A program made the position numbers and the translations under genes. DNA of 64,000 nt from Ceratodon purpureus (lineage: Eukaryota > Streptophyta > Bryopsida > Pseudoditrichales > Ditrichaceae). Below the pieces are notes generated by a model. That model was not told where the DNA came from, ran no database searches, and saw nothing but the letters and a program-made list of their open reading frames with translations. Below, one piece after another: positions 12,468 through 23,121 of this stretch. Location: NCBI GenBank assembly GCA_014871385.1, contig CM026424.1, forward strand, positions 16,391,042-16,455,041, read 5' to 3'. Position 1 is the first letter of the stretch; the number at the start of each line of letters is the position of its first letter.

Positions 12468-12920
12468 TTATTCCTTGAACTTAATGCGTTTAGGTATCCC
12501 TTTCGCATTTTCAGCAAAATCACTAACTACCTCCTACACTACAGGACAGGCTACACTAAACTTCATTGTTCGTTCCCCAATTGGCACTTGTCGTAAACGG
12601 GGACGTTTCAACAATGGAATAGCTTCACTCTTTCCACGTAATGCCTCCCTAGAATAAGTCCCTGGTGGAATCTTCCCGACCTTAGAGTACGCATGAGGTG
12701 CCAAAGGGACAACCGGTTCCTCTAGGGAAAGTGCGTGAACACTTGGCTCTGACACAGCCACTAGGTCTCCTATCACATCTACTTTCACTTCCACGCCATC
12801 ATTTCCAGAATGCCCTTCAGTGCACCCATTCAACTCCTCTTCCCCATCGACCTCCACATACGGATGAAATGGGCCAACGACATCACCAAGTGAGATAGTG
12901 GTTTCCGCAGCAACTTCCAT
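12468..12920 (-). pseudogene. Small conserved element protein, copy A (one nonsense codon)
   Basis: About 150 codons, homologous end to end with the intact ORF at 23122-23574. Shared blocks: PF[HQ]PYVEV near the N-terminus, PHAYSKVGKIP.GTYSRE in the middle, a Leu-Leu-Lys-Arg step, and a basic end KRIKFKE (KRVRFED in the other copy). The start at 12920 is chosen by alignment to the other copy's ATG. TAG at 12536-12534 aligns with a CAG codon in copy B; the frame then continues in register to TAA at 12470-12468. It is convergent with the transposase. No family recognised. Small second ORFs are common in MULEs (maize mudrB, Arabidopsis vanB/vanC), but no similarity to those can be claimed. Confidence 0.7.
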
Positions 12921-12995
12921 ATCACAAGACGCTCTCATTAGAACTTGATTCAAGAAGAGAACAAACAAAGAGGATGAGACCTTCTACTCCAACTA

Positions 12996-13032
12996 CTTAA
13001 ATATCGAAGAGGTGGGTGCTCGGCGCCCTTGA
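12996..13032 (-). promoter_or_regulatory. Conserved core promoter of the small element gene, copy A
   Basis: Read on the minus strand: TCAAGGGCGCC (13032-13022), then a TATA-like TATTTAAG (13003-12996) 76 bp before the start codon. The same two blocks in the same order precede the copy B gene (23008-23018 and 23037-23044), so they are preserved while the surrounding DNA has diverged. Confidence 0.6.
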
Positions 13033-13531
13033 TTAGTGGGATATATAAGAATGTATTAATATTATCACCTTAGTGGCTTGAATAGATATTGAAGTCTATA
13101 TCTATCTCCTGAATTTTAATCCTTCTTTTATTTTCCACATTTCATCTACATGTTTTACAAGTTATCCTTTTCTACCCTTGAATCTATCTTTCTTTCTCTA
13201 CCCTTCAGTCTATCATTCTTTATATATAATTCACCTTATTTCAATTTCTTTTCTTTTTCTTTAACTGATTTATGAATTTGTATTCATAACTTATTCCCTA
13301 CACATGCAATATATCCTCATGCTACGTTCTCAATCAAATTTTTCTTTTTTTTATATATCTAGTAATGATTTTTAATATTCACTTGATATGATTCATTTAC
13401 CTCCCTCCACCACTGTCTTTAATTATTTTTATTTTTTTAAAAATGCTACAAAAAAATACAACAGTTAAGAAAGTCCAGGTCATTTCAATATATATGTTTA
13501 TTAATGCAAAGATGCTGATGTATCAATAATT

Positions 13532-14050
13532 TCAAAATGATCTATGCATAGGAGAGACCCATATATCAGGTGCTGGCACCACCTTTTCTCCTGGCTGAAA
13601 CCAAAGAAAATTGACCCTATACTCTCTTAGGAATAACCTCAGCCGATCTAATTCACAACAACTCAATTCGCCTAAAGATGCTCTCTCCAATCTATCATCA
13701 TTAATTGGACGAGCTAATGACCAAGAACTCTTAAAGATTTTCCAGTTCTCGTTAAAGCTGCATGATTCATACTCCTTCTTCGAAGTCCAGTGTTGTCCCG
13801 GGTATGTATCATAATCCCACTTGGCAAGTCGAAGACAAGCGTATTCGGAACTGCCATCAATCTCACGTTTCCATAACTTCGATACAGCACGAGCATTCTC
13901 AACATCTTGAAAGGTTATCACCGCTGGAGTACTCCTAAACCTTGATGTACTACACTCCACTAAATCCCAGTGGTCAGGTCCATTCGCCATGCGCTGAAGT
14001 AATCCATGTAGAACTGTTTCACAAGCAATAACCTGAAGGGAGTCACTCAT
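13532..14050 (-). CDS. F-box-like hypothetical protein, cargo of copy A
   Basis: ORF of 172 codons from MSDSLQV (the open frame extends upstream to 14125). The middle reads ITFQDVENARAVSKLWKREID, resembling the second half of plant F-box domains (alternating hydrophobics, then VxKxW). The remainder has no recognised repeat. It lies between the small element gene and the right terminal repeat. The same interval of copy B (22344-23121) holds no gene, so this is likely captured host sequence or an older passenger. F-box assignment is tentative because the canonical LPxxLxxxIL start is not visible. If real, such a protein would act as a substrate adaptor in SCF ubiquitin ligases. Confidence 0.35.
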   Translation of the reverse strand: MSDSLQVIACETVLHGLLQRMANGPDHWDLVECSTSRFRSTPAVITFQDVENARAVSKLWKREIDGSSEYACLRLAKWDYDTYPGQHWTSKKEYESCSFNENWKIFKSSWSLARPINDDRLERASLGELSCCELDRLRLFLREYRVNFLWFQPGEKVVPAPDIWVSPMHRSF

Positions 14051-14399
14051 TCTCCCTAAAGTGTGCCTCAAACATCTAAACAACTGTATTCTACAAATCA
14101 ATGCTCCTAGTGAGGTGAGGATCAAACTTGTGAGGTTTATATACGGTTATGCTAGACAAAATAAGCAGCATCCGATCTTATCCGATAAGGTGAAATTATT
14201 GTATGGGACAAAAACGTTTTCAAGGAATATATCTCGGTTCTAGCTACAACATTATGAAACCACTTTTTAATAATATCAGGATATTTACAAAGTTTACATT
14301 TATGATTTTTGAATTATGTTTTAACTTTCTATATTAGCTAGTAACTGGAAAAAGCAAATAGCATACTTTCACATCTTCAAAGAAATTCAGAATGACTCT

Positions 14400-14587
14400 A
14401 CGAAAAAATTTCGTATTCATAAGAAAAACTGCAGATCTTTACATATGACATCATCATGACGTCAGCCCTAAATTTACAATATGAATGTGAATCTATTTAA
14501 AAAATTAGGTTTCAGATAATATATCCACGGCAATACATACACTTAGTTAATAAAATCTAAAATTATAACTCTTAATTTAGTAGTGGC
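14400..14587. other. Subterminal region of copy A with TGACGTCA palindrome
   Basis: Contains TGACATCATCATGACGTCA (14446-14464) followed by GCCCTAA. A nearly identical block lies at 37325-37343 near the right end of copy B (TGACGTCATCATGACATCA, GCCCTAA). TGACGTCA is a classic bZIP/CREB-type core. The block is AT-rich otherwise and has no ORF. Confidence 0.55.
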
Positions 14588-14705
14588 CCACGGTTATAGG
14601 GTATACTCTTCTTCAGAAAAGTTGATGAAACGTAGTAATTCTGCTCCCAAATCTTCGCTCGCCGCTCTCCGCTCGCCGCTCGCCGCACGCATGCTAACTT
14701 TCCCC
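14588..14705. repeat. Right terminal inverted repeat of MULE copy A (118 bp)
   Basis: Starts with CCACGGTTATAGGGT, contains repeated CGCTCTCCGCTCGCCG units, and ends CTAACTTTCCCC. The same length and order occur in the right terminal repeat of copy B (37467-37584). The short CGCTC-type repeats are typical of terminal-repeat expansions that could bind transposase. Confidence 0.8.
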
Positions 14706-17350
14706 TGAAGATAAGAGATGTGTTACAAATTGCAAAAATGAATCATTGGACTCTTTACAACTTCTTTGAATTGTTTGAAGCATCATTTTGATGATTGAGA
14801 TACTATTCTATTGGTTCACACACTATTTTCTAAATACTATTGTTTTGCTTGAAACACTAATTTTGAGATATCATTGTGTTAACTAAGGTATCATTTTTTA
14901 AACACTATCATATTTAGTACGAAGGAACACTACATTCTTGAAGCAAAAAAATTAATTTAGAAGAAATAAAAATTTATGACAAATATTGCTATTAAGCTCG
15001 CGTATTCATTCAAAAGTTCCAAATTATGAGTCTCGGAAGGCCCAAGGTTGATAAGTCATTTGGTTTAGGCACTTTAAAAATGCATATGCCATCTTTTTAA
15101 TACTAAAGTGTCTTTGAACATGTTGAATACATATAACCCTAGCCTTCGCAATCATGTTTGTTGCAATCTTCTACATATTTGTTCAATTCAAAATCATATT
15201 TGTTACAATCTTCTACATATTTGTTCAATTCAAAATCATTTGATAAGTTCTTTCCATCCTTGTAAATTTAATGTGTCACTTCCATAAACAATGATATTAT
15301 ACTTTGAATATATAAGATTTGAACATGGTTTTACTCACTACACAAGCACGCTTTACAAAACCTCATTTAATGTTGATATTCAATGGGCATGTAGAAAAAG
15401 AACGCAATTGGTTATATAAGATCTCTCAAAGAACCTAAGTTGAATACTTTGGTCACAATGTGGTTCTTCCAATTCTTTATAATGTTGAAAGCATTTAAAT
15501 AAATTGGTACCTCATGTTCACGTTAAAGCATTTTTTTGTTCTACAACATTGTTGACAATAAAGCATAATGAAAAAAAAAACAAGTGTTTGTCCATGATTC
15601 CAATTTCTTCCATAAAGGATTTAGCCACATGACTAAGTCGTCCTTTCATTATCGACTGCTAAAGACTAATGCAACATGAATGCATTTTTTTCAATAATTA
15701 AAGACAAGCAAAGAATAAAGAGGGTACTCAAAGGCATTTGTACCAAAAGTTGCATCTATTCCAATGGCCCCATTGTATCCATATCTTAAATTTTTTTTCT
15801 TTTTGCCAAAGAATTTGAATGCCAAGGACACAAAATAAAATTTTCACATCATTCTTTTCATATCACATAGAGACAATCTCAAATTGATCCAAAGTCCACA
15901 TTCTAACACTTTCAAAGCGGTTAGGTTGTTGGCGCTATATTGTCATCCTTAGTCTACATTCATAGTAAATAATGTTATACAATTCTACAAAATCATCAAA
16001 TAATATGACACTTCATCTTCCTCTTCTCAATCTGAATTGCAAATCCTCACCGGGATTAAATAAAAGAAGGAAACAAGAAGCCACAAGGGCTGGGGGCAAG
16101 GAAACCGATAGAAGCCAGTAATCCCGCTAGAAACAATCCGAAGGGATTGAAAAGGTCACAGGACCAGGAAGGATGAGATCCATCCGGACTGAGCAGAGCT
16201 CGGGAAGGAGAAATCGGTTCAAAACCTAAAGTTCTGGCAACATCTTCTCAATCTGACTACATCTATATTCTTCATAAACTTATTTCTTAGTGAATTCTTT
16301 GCTCAAACATCATTTGATCCAATTCTTCAACTCTTGGAGCATTACATGATGATAAGCTAAATTGCTCATTATAGAACTTTTGTCTTCCAATCCGTGCACA
16401 ATTGTCATATTGCATTTATAATTTCAAAATTACTAAAAGAGGACTACAAGCCCTCTAAAATTAGAAGAGGAGAGGAGAGGAGGGAGGGCCATTGTGTCAT
16501 TAAGATGAGGGTTTAGTCTTCTTTTAGTAATTTTCAAAGTGGAAGTTGCTTGGAAACCTACTTCTAAAATTAGTGCTATCTCTGAATTGAAGACCTGCCT
16601 CTGAATTTCAAGGCGGCCTTCAAGCAGTTTTTTGAAGTCGGGTGGGGCGAGCAGCTCTTGTTAGTGGGGTTCAGAAAAGTTTTTGTAGAGCTGCCCGAGT
16701 TCTGCGGGAGGCCCTCTCCAAAAAAGCTCGTTGGGTTACTTTAAAGCTGCAGTGAGAGTGCGAGCTCATGCAACGAACGTTCGATATATATTAACAATAA
16801 AATAACTTGATTCAGAGTTTCTCAGCACGGATTTATTTTTCTCTGCTAGCTGTGATCGAGGAAATTGATCCGGTGGTTTCCATTTTGAATCCCAATATAT
16901 CTTGGCAAGGTGTCAGTCCATTGTGTTTTCGTATAGAATGAGTACATGCAGCATGCAGATGGAGCAAGATATCACAATGTATATATTCCGGAGCTTAAGT
17001 TGAGAGTAGCATTGATCGATCAGACTTGCGGTTCTTTCAAGCATACTAGTCTCTCACTTGTGGGTGGAGCTTGAATCGGAAGCAGCTGAAAGTGCTAAGT
17101 GAAGAGATTAATTGTGCAAGGTATAGGTGCAAGGCCCTCCGACCCGGACCAGTGTTAGTATGTATTCAAGTCTGGCGATGAGTGAGACAAAGAGTCTTGA
17201 TGACTGAATTAGATTTCGGGGCATATGATGTATTTTGGACAAGTTTGGGGTTGCAGTTAGAATTCGTGGTGTTTGCTTTGTTCTCTTCATGACAATGTCT
17301 GAATTCGATTGTCCTTGCAGAAACCACGTACATTCAGGCGCGGAGCAGCC
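14706..17350. other. AT-rich noncoding DNA
   Basis: No convincing gene. Mostly low-complexity AT-rich sequence. 15150-15235 holds a direct repeat (AATCATGTTTGTTGCAATCTTC and a near copy about 50 bp later). A more GC-rich 200-bp patch at 16040-16240 looks like an old repeat remnant that I cannot classify. Confidence 0.6.
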
Positions 17351-18729
17351 ATGGTGATGATATTATACGGCACAAACACTGCCAATGTCCAGCGTGCAAT
17401 ATTGCCGCTCTTGGAGGCAGAGATACAAGCTTTTGTGAACACTTTCTAAATTCTTCTGTGCTGGGGTTGATCTGTAGTTGAAAGAAGTGAAATTTACAGG
17501 GACTTTGTATTTTTTATTGTGAAGAAGGTCTACCTGCAAGAAATTAAGACCTGTTAGATTTTTTCACGACCAAGAAATTAGAAACTGTATTATCCGCATT
17601 ATTAGAAATGCATCATTCTTTTGCTAGTATTGAATGTCTGACGCTGTTCTCACATAAATGAACCGTGATCGATGAACTTTTGAAGGTGGACATTGACAAT
17701 GTATTGGAGCTAAAGTTCATGGAACTGTTCACGCTTTTTGATCAAAAAAGCCCTGCACATATGGCGAAGAACGTGAGATTCCACAGCCTATTGTAAATTA
17801 TGTTGACCTGCATAGTGTAGTGTAAAGCCAACTAGTATTGTATTTCTTGCAAATGATAATAGTTTGGAAGCAATTCGCAAAGCAAGGTCTAGAAATTTGT
17901 CTCACCGAGGTGTACACAATGTAGTTGTGCATATGTATGTTATGAGTCAATAATCAGCTAGTAAGTTGTGTGCCATGGTTGCAGCCCTTTGGACAAGTGC
18001 CATGCCTTGAAGTCGACAGCAACTTCATGCTGTTTGGTAAGTTCTTAAATACGAGCAGGTCTCTGCACTAATCCAAGCATGTGTTAGTTTTGCAGGCTCC
18101 ACTCACTTACCCAGTATAAAACCCTAAACCAGAACACATTCAGTATGTCATTTTCCATGCTGATTAGTTGAGCCTGTTGTAGTGTTTTGTTCTTGTAAAA
18201 TAGTGTTACGCAAAAAGCTTAGAGAGGGCTCGTGCACAGCCAATTTTAACAACTAGAGTGGATCACTGCAGAGTCTCGAGCAATTGCAAAATATTTTGCC
18301 GAAATATACGGTCACGATAAGCTGCTGGGCAAGACTGTGAAGGAGAGGTCAATCATCAACCAGTGGATGGAAGTGGAGGGCCAGAACTACACCCCCATTG
18401 CAAGCCCAATGGTCGTAGAGTTGTTCGTTTCTAGGTTCACGAAGAGGCCTTTGGACAAAGCCATACTTGCTGCCGAAGTGCCGAAGCTGAAGCCAGTGTT
18501 TGATATTTACGAGGTGCAGCTGACCAAGCACAAATACATTGCTGGTGATGAATTTTCCCTTGCCGATGCTTACCACACTCCTAGCCTGGACGGCCTCATG
18601 GAAATCAAGGAGTGAGTCTTCACACCAGACCACCCTCACGTCCTTGCTTGGGCTCAGGATCTCATTGCGCGGCCTGCGTTTCAGAAGGTTGTGGAGTTAA
18701 ATGCCCAGTGGTTGAAGCAACAACCTTGA
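17351..18729 (+). pseudogene. Phi-class glutathione S-transferase pseudogene
   Basis: Recognisable GSTF gene structure with short exons. Exon 1 begins at ATG 17351 (MVMILYG..., the usual phi-GST start) but hits TAA at 17447. Exon 2, 17985-18036, encodes PFGQVPCLEVDSNFMLF. Exon 3, 18272-18729, encodes ESRAIAKYFAE, LLGKTVKERS, KYIAGDEFSLADAYH and RPAFQKV, all canonical for the family. Exon 3 has an in-frame TGA at 18613-18615, after which the homologous frame continues to TGA at 18727. The GSH-binding ESRAI junction between exons 2 and 3 is preserved. Phi GSTs conjugate glutathione to xenobiotics in the cytosol. The early stop and the internal stop argue for a dead copy. It lies in the host DNA between the two MULE copies. 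Confidence 0.8.
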
Positions 18730-20438
18730 TAGACGACAGGCTCAATAGCTTATCATCTTGCTGGATATAGATGTAGTACACACTGTGTAAATATAATTCC
18801 AAAGTTTGTGTAAAACTTTAATTTCAAGTTATGCCTTTTCTTTTCTTTTTTTAAAATTTTGTTTGAAACTCTAGTCTAGGGTCAGAGCCTCTCGTGGCAT
18901 AGCTGCTTGTTAGAATGGGGCTTCCGTTTGGTGCAACATCAAACAAGGACTGCAATTTAAGTTACTTCAAATTGCCGGCATAGTACCAAAAACATCAGTG
19001 TATATTCTTTTCTTTGTTCTCTTCGGACAAACCATAATGAGTCATTTTGAGTTTCAGAAATGATGACGTTTGATCCCATAAAGTGATTGACTCATACATT
19101 ACCAATTCTAGGGAAGAAAAGCTGATGAACTCGTTCCTAGAAGATGACCTGATTTTTGTAAATAAACCCTCACAGATGGGAACAAAACTCACAGAAACTT
19201 GAGAGTATGAAAGATATTCAATTTACAAGTTGCTCCTAAGCCCATCGCATTTAAGCTGGCCACTATGAGTGCAGACTTCCGCTCCAATTGCCTTACCCAT
19301 TTTGCCTCGTCCCTCGGTTGTGGGAGCAGTGCATAGGGACCCCATTGTGGCAGGATTCAAAATTTTAAGCTGGGATCTGCATCTGCCAACTTGAAGGTTT
19401 TGAAGGCTCCCTTACTCTACTAGTATCCTAGTTTAATCTGCAGTTGTAAATCCTATCATCTTTTAGATTAGGGCTTTGTTTTCATGTCCCAAACCCAACT
19501 CTACACAACGTCAATCTTGCATATGTTGTAACTTCAGAGAAAGTTTTGTGTGCAAGAATTAAAATGATTGAGTTTGACACTACAACTTAGCTCCAGTATC
19601 ACATGACAAGACACACAAATATCACTAATTCATCATGCAAAAAGAGACTGCTAAAGTTATGCTGCCATATAGCTCGACATGTCCAGTAGTAACTGCAAGT
19701 TCTTGTGTTTAATTTGATTAACTAGTAGTGTTGACAATATCATCAAGTTAGGTGCTAGTTGCTGGAGCAATGTTCGTGTCTGCTTTAGGACAAAGTTTAA
19801 GGCTGAGAGTAGACACAATCGAGTGAGTGGATTTTGCAACAAAAGTGTTTGACAATTAGGTCGTGTGTTAGGATTTTTCCACTGATGAGTGCGGGAGAGA
19901 AACACATTAGGTGCAAAAACAGGTCAAGAAAAGGCCGTGTAAGCGGCACGTGAGAGAAAAAAACGGGCGCTGCCCGCATACTTTTTGACATGGCACCAGC
20001 TATGCAACCGTGGTGCCAGCAACCGCCACGGGGGCTCGAACCAATGACCTCCTCGCGAGGCTTGTGGAGGGCGTTGCTACAATGGCGGGCTGACAGCACC
20101 TGCCTACTTTGGACCAAACTCTGAGCCAACCTGATCGTGCCAGCTCACATATTCCGAGGACCTTTGTTCAGGACGCGCCACCGAGGTGCGTGCGGGCAGC
20201 GATTCTGGCATCTGCTGCCAGCGATGGGCAGGGAGTTCACCTAGAAAGGGCAGGCTTACACGGCCTTTTCATGACCCCATTTTGCACGTAATGTGTAGAT
20301 AGTTTAAGCTGTCTTCTTTAATCGTGCGATGACTGTCTTTTGGGTGGCGATCCGTTTTTTGTAAAATAAGTGCTAAGTGAATTTACATTGTTGATGATAG
20401 GTTTAATTGTGGTTTGATCATGTCTTGACTGTGGTAGA
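18730..20438. other. Noncoding interval
   Basis: No supported gene. 19990-20105 is GC-rich and contains GGGGCTCGAACCAATGACC, resembling tRNA-derived or retroelement remnants in plant genomes, but no complete structure is visible. Small ORFs here have no recognisable features. Confidence 0.5.
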
Positions 20439-21011
20439 TTGATCATAGAATCTCCGCCCCTTGTTGGAAACCCATATCTCTTAAAAAGGAGACAGGGGCT
20501 CCAGCATATACTTCTTAGTACAATTAGTGATTTTGGTCCTACAACCAGCATGAGAGACGAAGTTCACTTTTCCTTTGATGCTGTCCCGTGGGATGTTTCT
20601 GATTATGTTGATGATTTCATTGGACAATCCGACGACACTTCTCAAGAATGGGTTCCAATTGATGTGGATATCTTAGATTATAACGACGCAAGCTTGGCCA
20701 CTACGGCGTTTAATTTCCAAATCGTCCTAAGAAAGGTCGGTCTCATGCTTGGGTATGACCTAAACACACGCCCGAATGCGACATCGAGAAGTTCTCCGAT
20801 GCCTGACGAGAGTGCTAGCCAACAAGCTCTAAGGATGGCATCTTCATTTGTGCAGTTAACCGATTACAGAGTGTTTGCAAATGATAGACAGTTTGTGGTG
20901 GTAGAGATAGAGAGACCAGTTGTGTTTAGAGAAACTTTGAGTTCAGCCATACCGACCTTGTCTTCAACCTTGCTAGAGGATTCTAGACCTTCTCCTCTTA
21001 TCACGTACTAG
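20439..21011 (+). CDS. Unknown 190-aa ORF
   Basis: Open frame of 190 codons ending at TAG 21009. A better start may be ATG at 20550 (MRDEVHFSFDAVPWD), giving 153 aa. The N-terminal half is acidic (DVSDYVDDFIGQSDD, VPIDVDILDYND). The C-terminal half is Ser-rich, with hydrophobic strands (VQLTDYRVF, RQFVVVEIERPVVF). No domain recognised. It is directly followed by a long inverted repeat at 21011-21137. It lies on the same strand as, and 0.6 kb upstream of, the decayed DUF3504-like gene interrupted by MULE copy B, and could be part of the same old mobile locus. Confidence 0.35.
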   Translation: MIIESPPLVGNPYLLKRRQGLQHILLSTISDFGPTTSMRDEVHFSFDAVPWDVSDYVDDFIGQSDDTSQEWVPIDVDILDYNDASLATTAFNFQIVLRKVGLMLGYDLNTRPNATSRSSPMPDESASQQALRMASSFVQLTDYRVFANDRQFVVVEIERPVVFRETLSSAIPTLSSTLLEDSRPSPLITY

Positions 21012-21137
21012 GTAATGGTTTTCTTGGAACGGTTATCGGTGCAGAACCGGTTTTGTTGAGGTGGCGAGCCCGCAAGGGCGAGCCAGCTGGACAGAACCTG
21101 TTCTGCACTGATGACCGGGTCCAAGAAAACCATTACC
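21011..21137. repeat. Foldback hairpin (127 bp)
   Basis: The left arm starts GGTAATGGTTTTCTTGGA and the right arm ends TCCAAGAAAACCATTACC; pairing extends, with a few mismatches, through GGTGCAGAAC / GTTCTGCACT. The arms are about 43 nt with a loop of about 40 nt. It begins at the stop codon of the preceding ORF. It could be a small foldback element, a hairpin RNA or a miRNA-like precursor. No flanking duplication is evident. Confidence 0.7.
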
Positions 21138-21655
21138 GGACGTAACCGTTGGCCACTTTGTTGAGCTGCGACCCTAAACCTTGACAGTCGGTCACATGTC
21201 ATCTTTGTCAACGATGTCGTCTTCTTCAATAATTAGAGAAATGAGCGCCGTTGGAGATTGGGGTGCTGCATTGAGTCTCAAATTTTTGGGCACTGCAGTT
21301 TGAGTTTCAGATTTTGCAGCTGTAATCTGTAAGCATTCTCGTAGACTTGCATGTTTTGCTTTGTTTTAGGGCTTGTAGTTATAATTTGTGCATGGTGCTT
21401 GCTGTTTTCTGGATGTGCTTAAGGGTTTCTGCATGAGCTTGAGGGTTTGTGCGTGCGCTTGAGGTTTACAGCATGCGCTTGCATTTTGGGGTTTTATTTG
21501 AGGCTTTTATGTTGTTGTCGTATTAGTTTTCACGTTGTGTCGATTGCAATGTTGTGTTAAGGGCGTAGGTCAAAGCGTTGGCCAATGGCGATGCTTGAGA
21601 TTAGAAAAAAACTCTGCTTGTGAGGACTTCATTGTTACCTTCTTTTGATTTAGGG

Positions 21656-22068
21656 ATGGATTTAACGCCTCCAGATTCAGTTTCTGTTTCTCCAAATGTT
21701 TCAAAGCGAGCAAAATCTCGGAAACGAGTTTCATTTGCTGAACTTGTAGGTGTCGTTAGTAATGTACGCTGTAGGTCCATTTCGGAGATTACATCGTCGC
21801 AGCCGATGTTGATTGAAGTTTCTTGTTAAGAGATAGATTCTTTTCTACTACCTTTGAGTGATCCTGTGGAAAATTGTTTCGGTGTTGTGCACTATGCAAG
21901 TTCTGGTGTTGGAGGTTCTACAAGTGACTGTGAGGAAAATTGTTGTGCCGATGTTCATTCTTCAAGTTACGCTATGGAAGAACCTTTGGATTTTGACGTT
22001 CACTTACCTACAAGTATGGTAGAGATATTGGTTTTTTTCCACGAATCCTTGTTTCTAAAATATCTGTA
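21656..22068 (+). pseudogene. Upstream part of DUF3504-like gene interrupted by MULE copy B
   Basis: Coding-like sequence with one internal TAA (21826-21828) and a frameshift in a T-run near 22031-22038. After allowing for that shift, the frame runs through the target duplication (VDDK) and continues directly into MAGGLDEIELS at 37595. The protein is Ser/Glu-rich with KRAKSRKRVSFAEL near the start. Together with the downstream part (37585-38458) it appears to be one decayed gene whose C-terminal region resembles Crypton-derived DUF3504 proteins. Confidence 0.5.
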
Positions 22069-22078
22069 GACGACAAGA
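22069..22078. repeat. Target site duplication of copy B, left
   Basis: GACGACAAGA immediately before the left terminal repeat. An identical 10-mer follows the right end at 37585-37594. MULEs typically duplicate 9-11 bp. Confidence 0.9.
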
Positions 22079-22343
22079 GAGGGAAGCTTGTACGTGAGCG
22101 GAGAGCGCAGAGCGGAGAGCGGTGAGCGCAGATTTGGAGAGCGGAGAGCGGTGAGCGCAGATTTGGAGAGCGGAGAGCGGTGAGCGCAGATTTGGAGAGC
22201 GGAGAGCGCAGAATGGGGGACAGAACCTTAAAATAGCACTTTTTTAACTAAAAATGAATTATAAAATTAGAAGATTCGAATATTCTTAGTGAATTTTTAG
22301 AAATTTACTAATTTTAGTAATTTAATTGACCCTATAACCGTGG
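22079..22343. repeat. Left terminal inverted repeat of copy B, with expanded 29-bp repeats
   Basis: The outer part pairs with the right end (GTGAGCGGAGAGCG shared), and the inner boundary ACCCTATAACCGTGG (22329-22343) is the reverse complement of the right inner boundary (37467-37481). The left repeat is 265 bp against 118 bp on the right. Part of the excess comes from about three tandem 29-bp units (GAGAGCGGAGAGCGGTGAGC plus GCAGATTTG) at about 22100-22200. Confidence 0.85.
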
Positions 22344-22980
22344 ACTAATTACAGTATTTTCATTGAATTTGTAGTTCATATTCTCTTTTCTTAGTGATTA
22401 ATTTTTTAACGTGCACCAATTACTATGCTCCAGCTCCTTCTAACTAGTTCAGGCATACAGTAATTCCCCTTATCTCCTTAAATTTATATGCAAATTACTA
22501 CTTAAAATGTATTGGTATTCAACCTCTGAACAGGGATCAAGTAACATTTAATTTCGTAACATGTTCTTAACATTGCTAGAATTCATCCACCATAGTCTAC
22601 ATGCCTTTCTCCTTTTTTTTATTTTTTTTTATTTTTTTTGAAATTTGTCTTGTATTTTTTATAAAACTTTCTTTATTCTATCTATCTAGTTAGAGGGGTC
22701 AAAAGCCTCCTTTCATTTAATTCTCTCCTTCATTTTATTTTCACAATCATTTTATTTTCACATTCAATTTGTTGATCTCCTTTATATTATTTTCAACCTT
22801 CATATTAAATATTGCTATTCTTTTCTTTAATCTTTTTAATTTCAATTTATATAAATGTTTTTTTTTTGGGTTTTTTTGTTTTTTTGTTTTTTTCATTCTT
22901 TAAATTTTAAAAAACAATTTAAATGCTAGATGACCTCTACTAAACCTTCATCTTTTTCCATTCGGTTTAGGAGGATGACA
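22344..22980. other. AT-rich interval inside copy B
   Basis: No ORF. Contains poly-T runs near 22612-22640 and 22858-22890. Copy A has an F-box-like ORF in its equivalent interval; nothing comparable is here. Confidence 0.6.
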
Positions 22981-23007
22981 ACTTTTAAATGAATGAATAG
23001 CCGATTT

Positions 23008-23044
23008 TCAAGGGCGCCAAGCATCTTCTTCAGGGATATTTAAG
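23008..23044 (+). promoter_or_regulatory. Conserved core promoter of the small element gene, copy B
   Basis: TCAAGGGCGCC at 23008-23018 and TATA-like TATTTAAG at 23037-23044, 78 bp before the ATG at 23122. Both blocks and their order match the copy A gene. Confidence 0.6.
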
Positions 23045-23121
23045 ATAAGAGTAGGGAATGTCTCTGCCTCTTTTGTGTTGGTGTTATGTGAAGCTCTTTT
23101 CCGTAGTGCGGGACAGCAGCT

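Larger units (their letters stand above)
1..14705. mobile_element. MULE copy A (partial at window start)
   Basis: Large Mutator-like element with the same gene set as the element at 22079-37584: a ParB/methyltransferase-like gene (minus, 7845-303), a MULE transposase (plus, 8521-12233) and a small conserved gene (minus, 12920-12468). The right end is defined by a 118-bp terminal repeat (14588-14705) equal in length to, and clearly alignable with, the right terminal repeat of the other copy; both start at CCACGGTTATAGGGT and end in CCCC. The left end is not visible and probably lies before base 1. All three element genes carry in-frame stops, so this copy looks non-autonomous. It carries two ORFs absent from the other copy (3138-3722 and 13532-14050), possibly captured host sequence. 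The flank after the end is TGAAGATAAG, the candidate target duplication, which cannot be tested without the left end. Confidence 0.75.

Noticed and set aside
19990-20105. tRNA-like GGCTCGAACC box
   Set aside because: No cloverleaf could be drawn around it; likely a repeat remnant.
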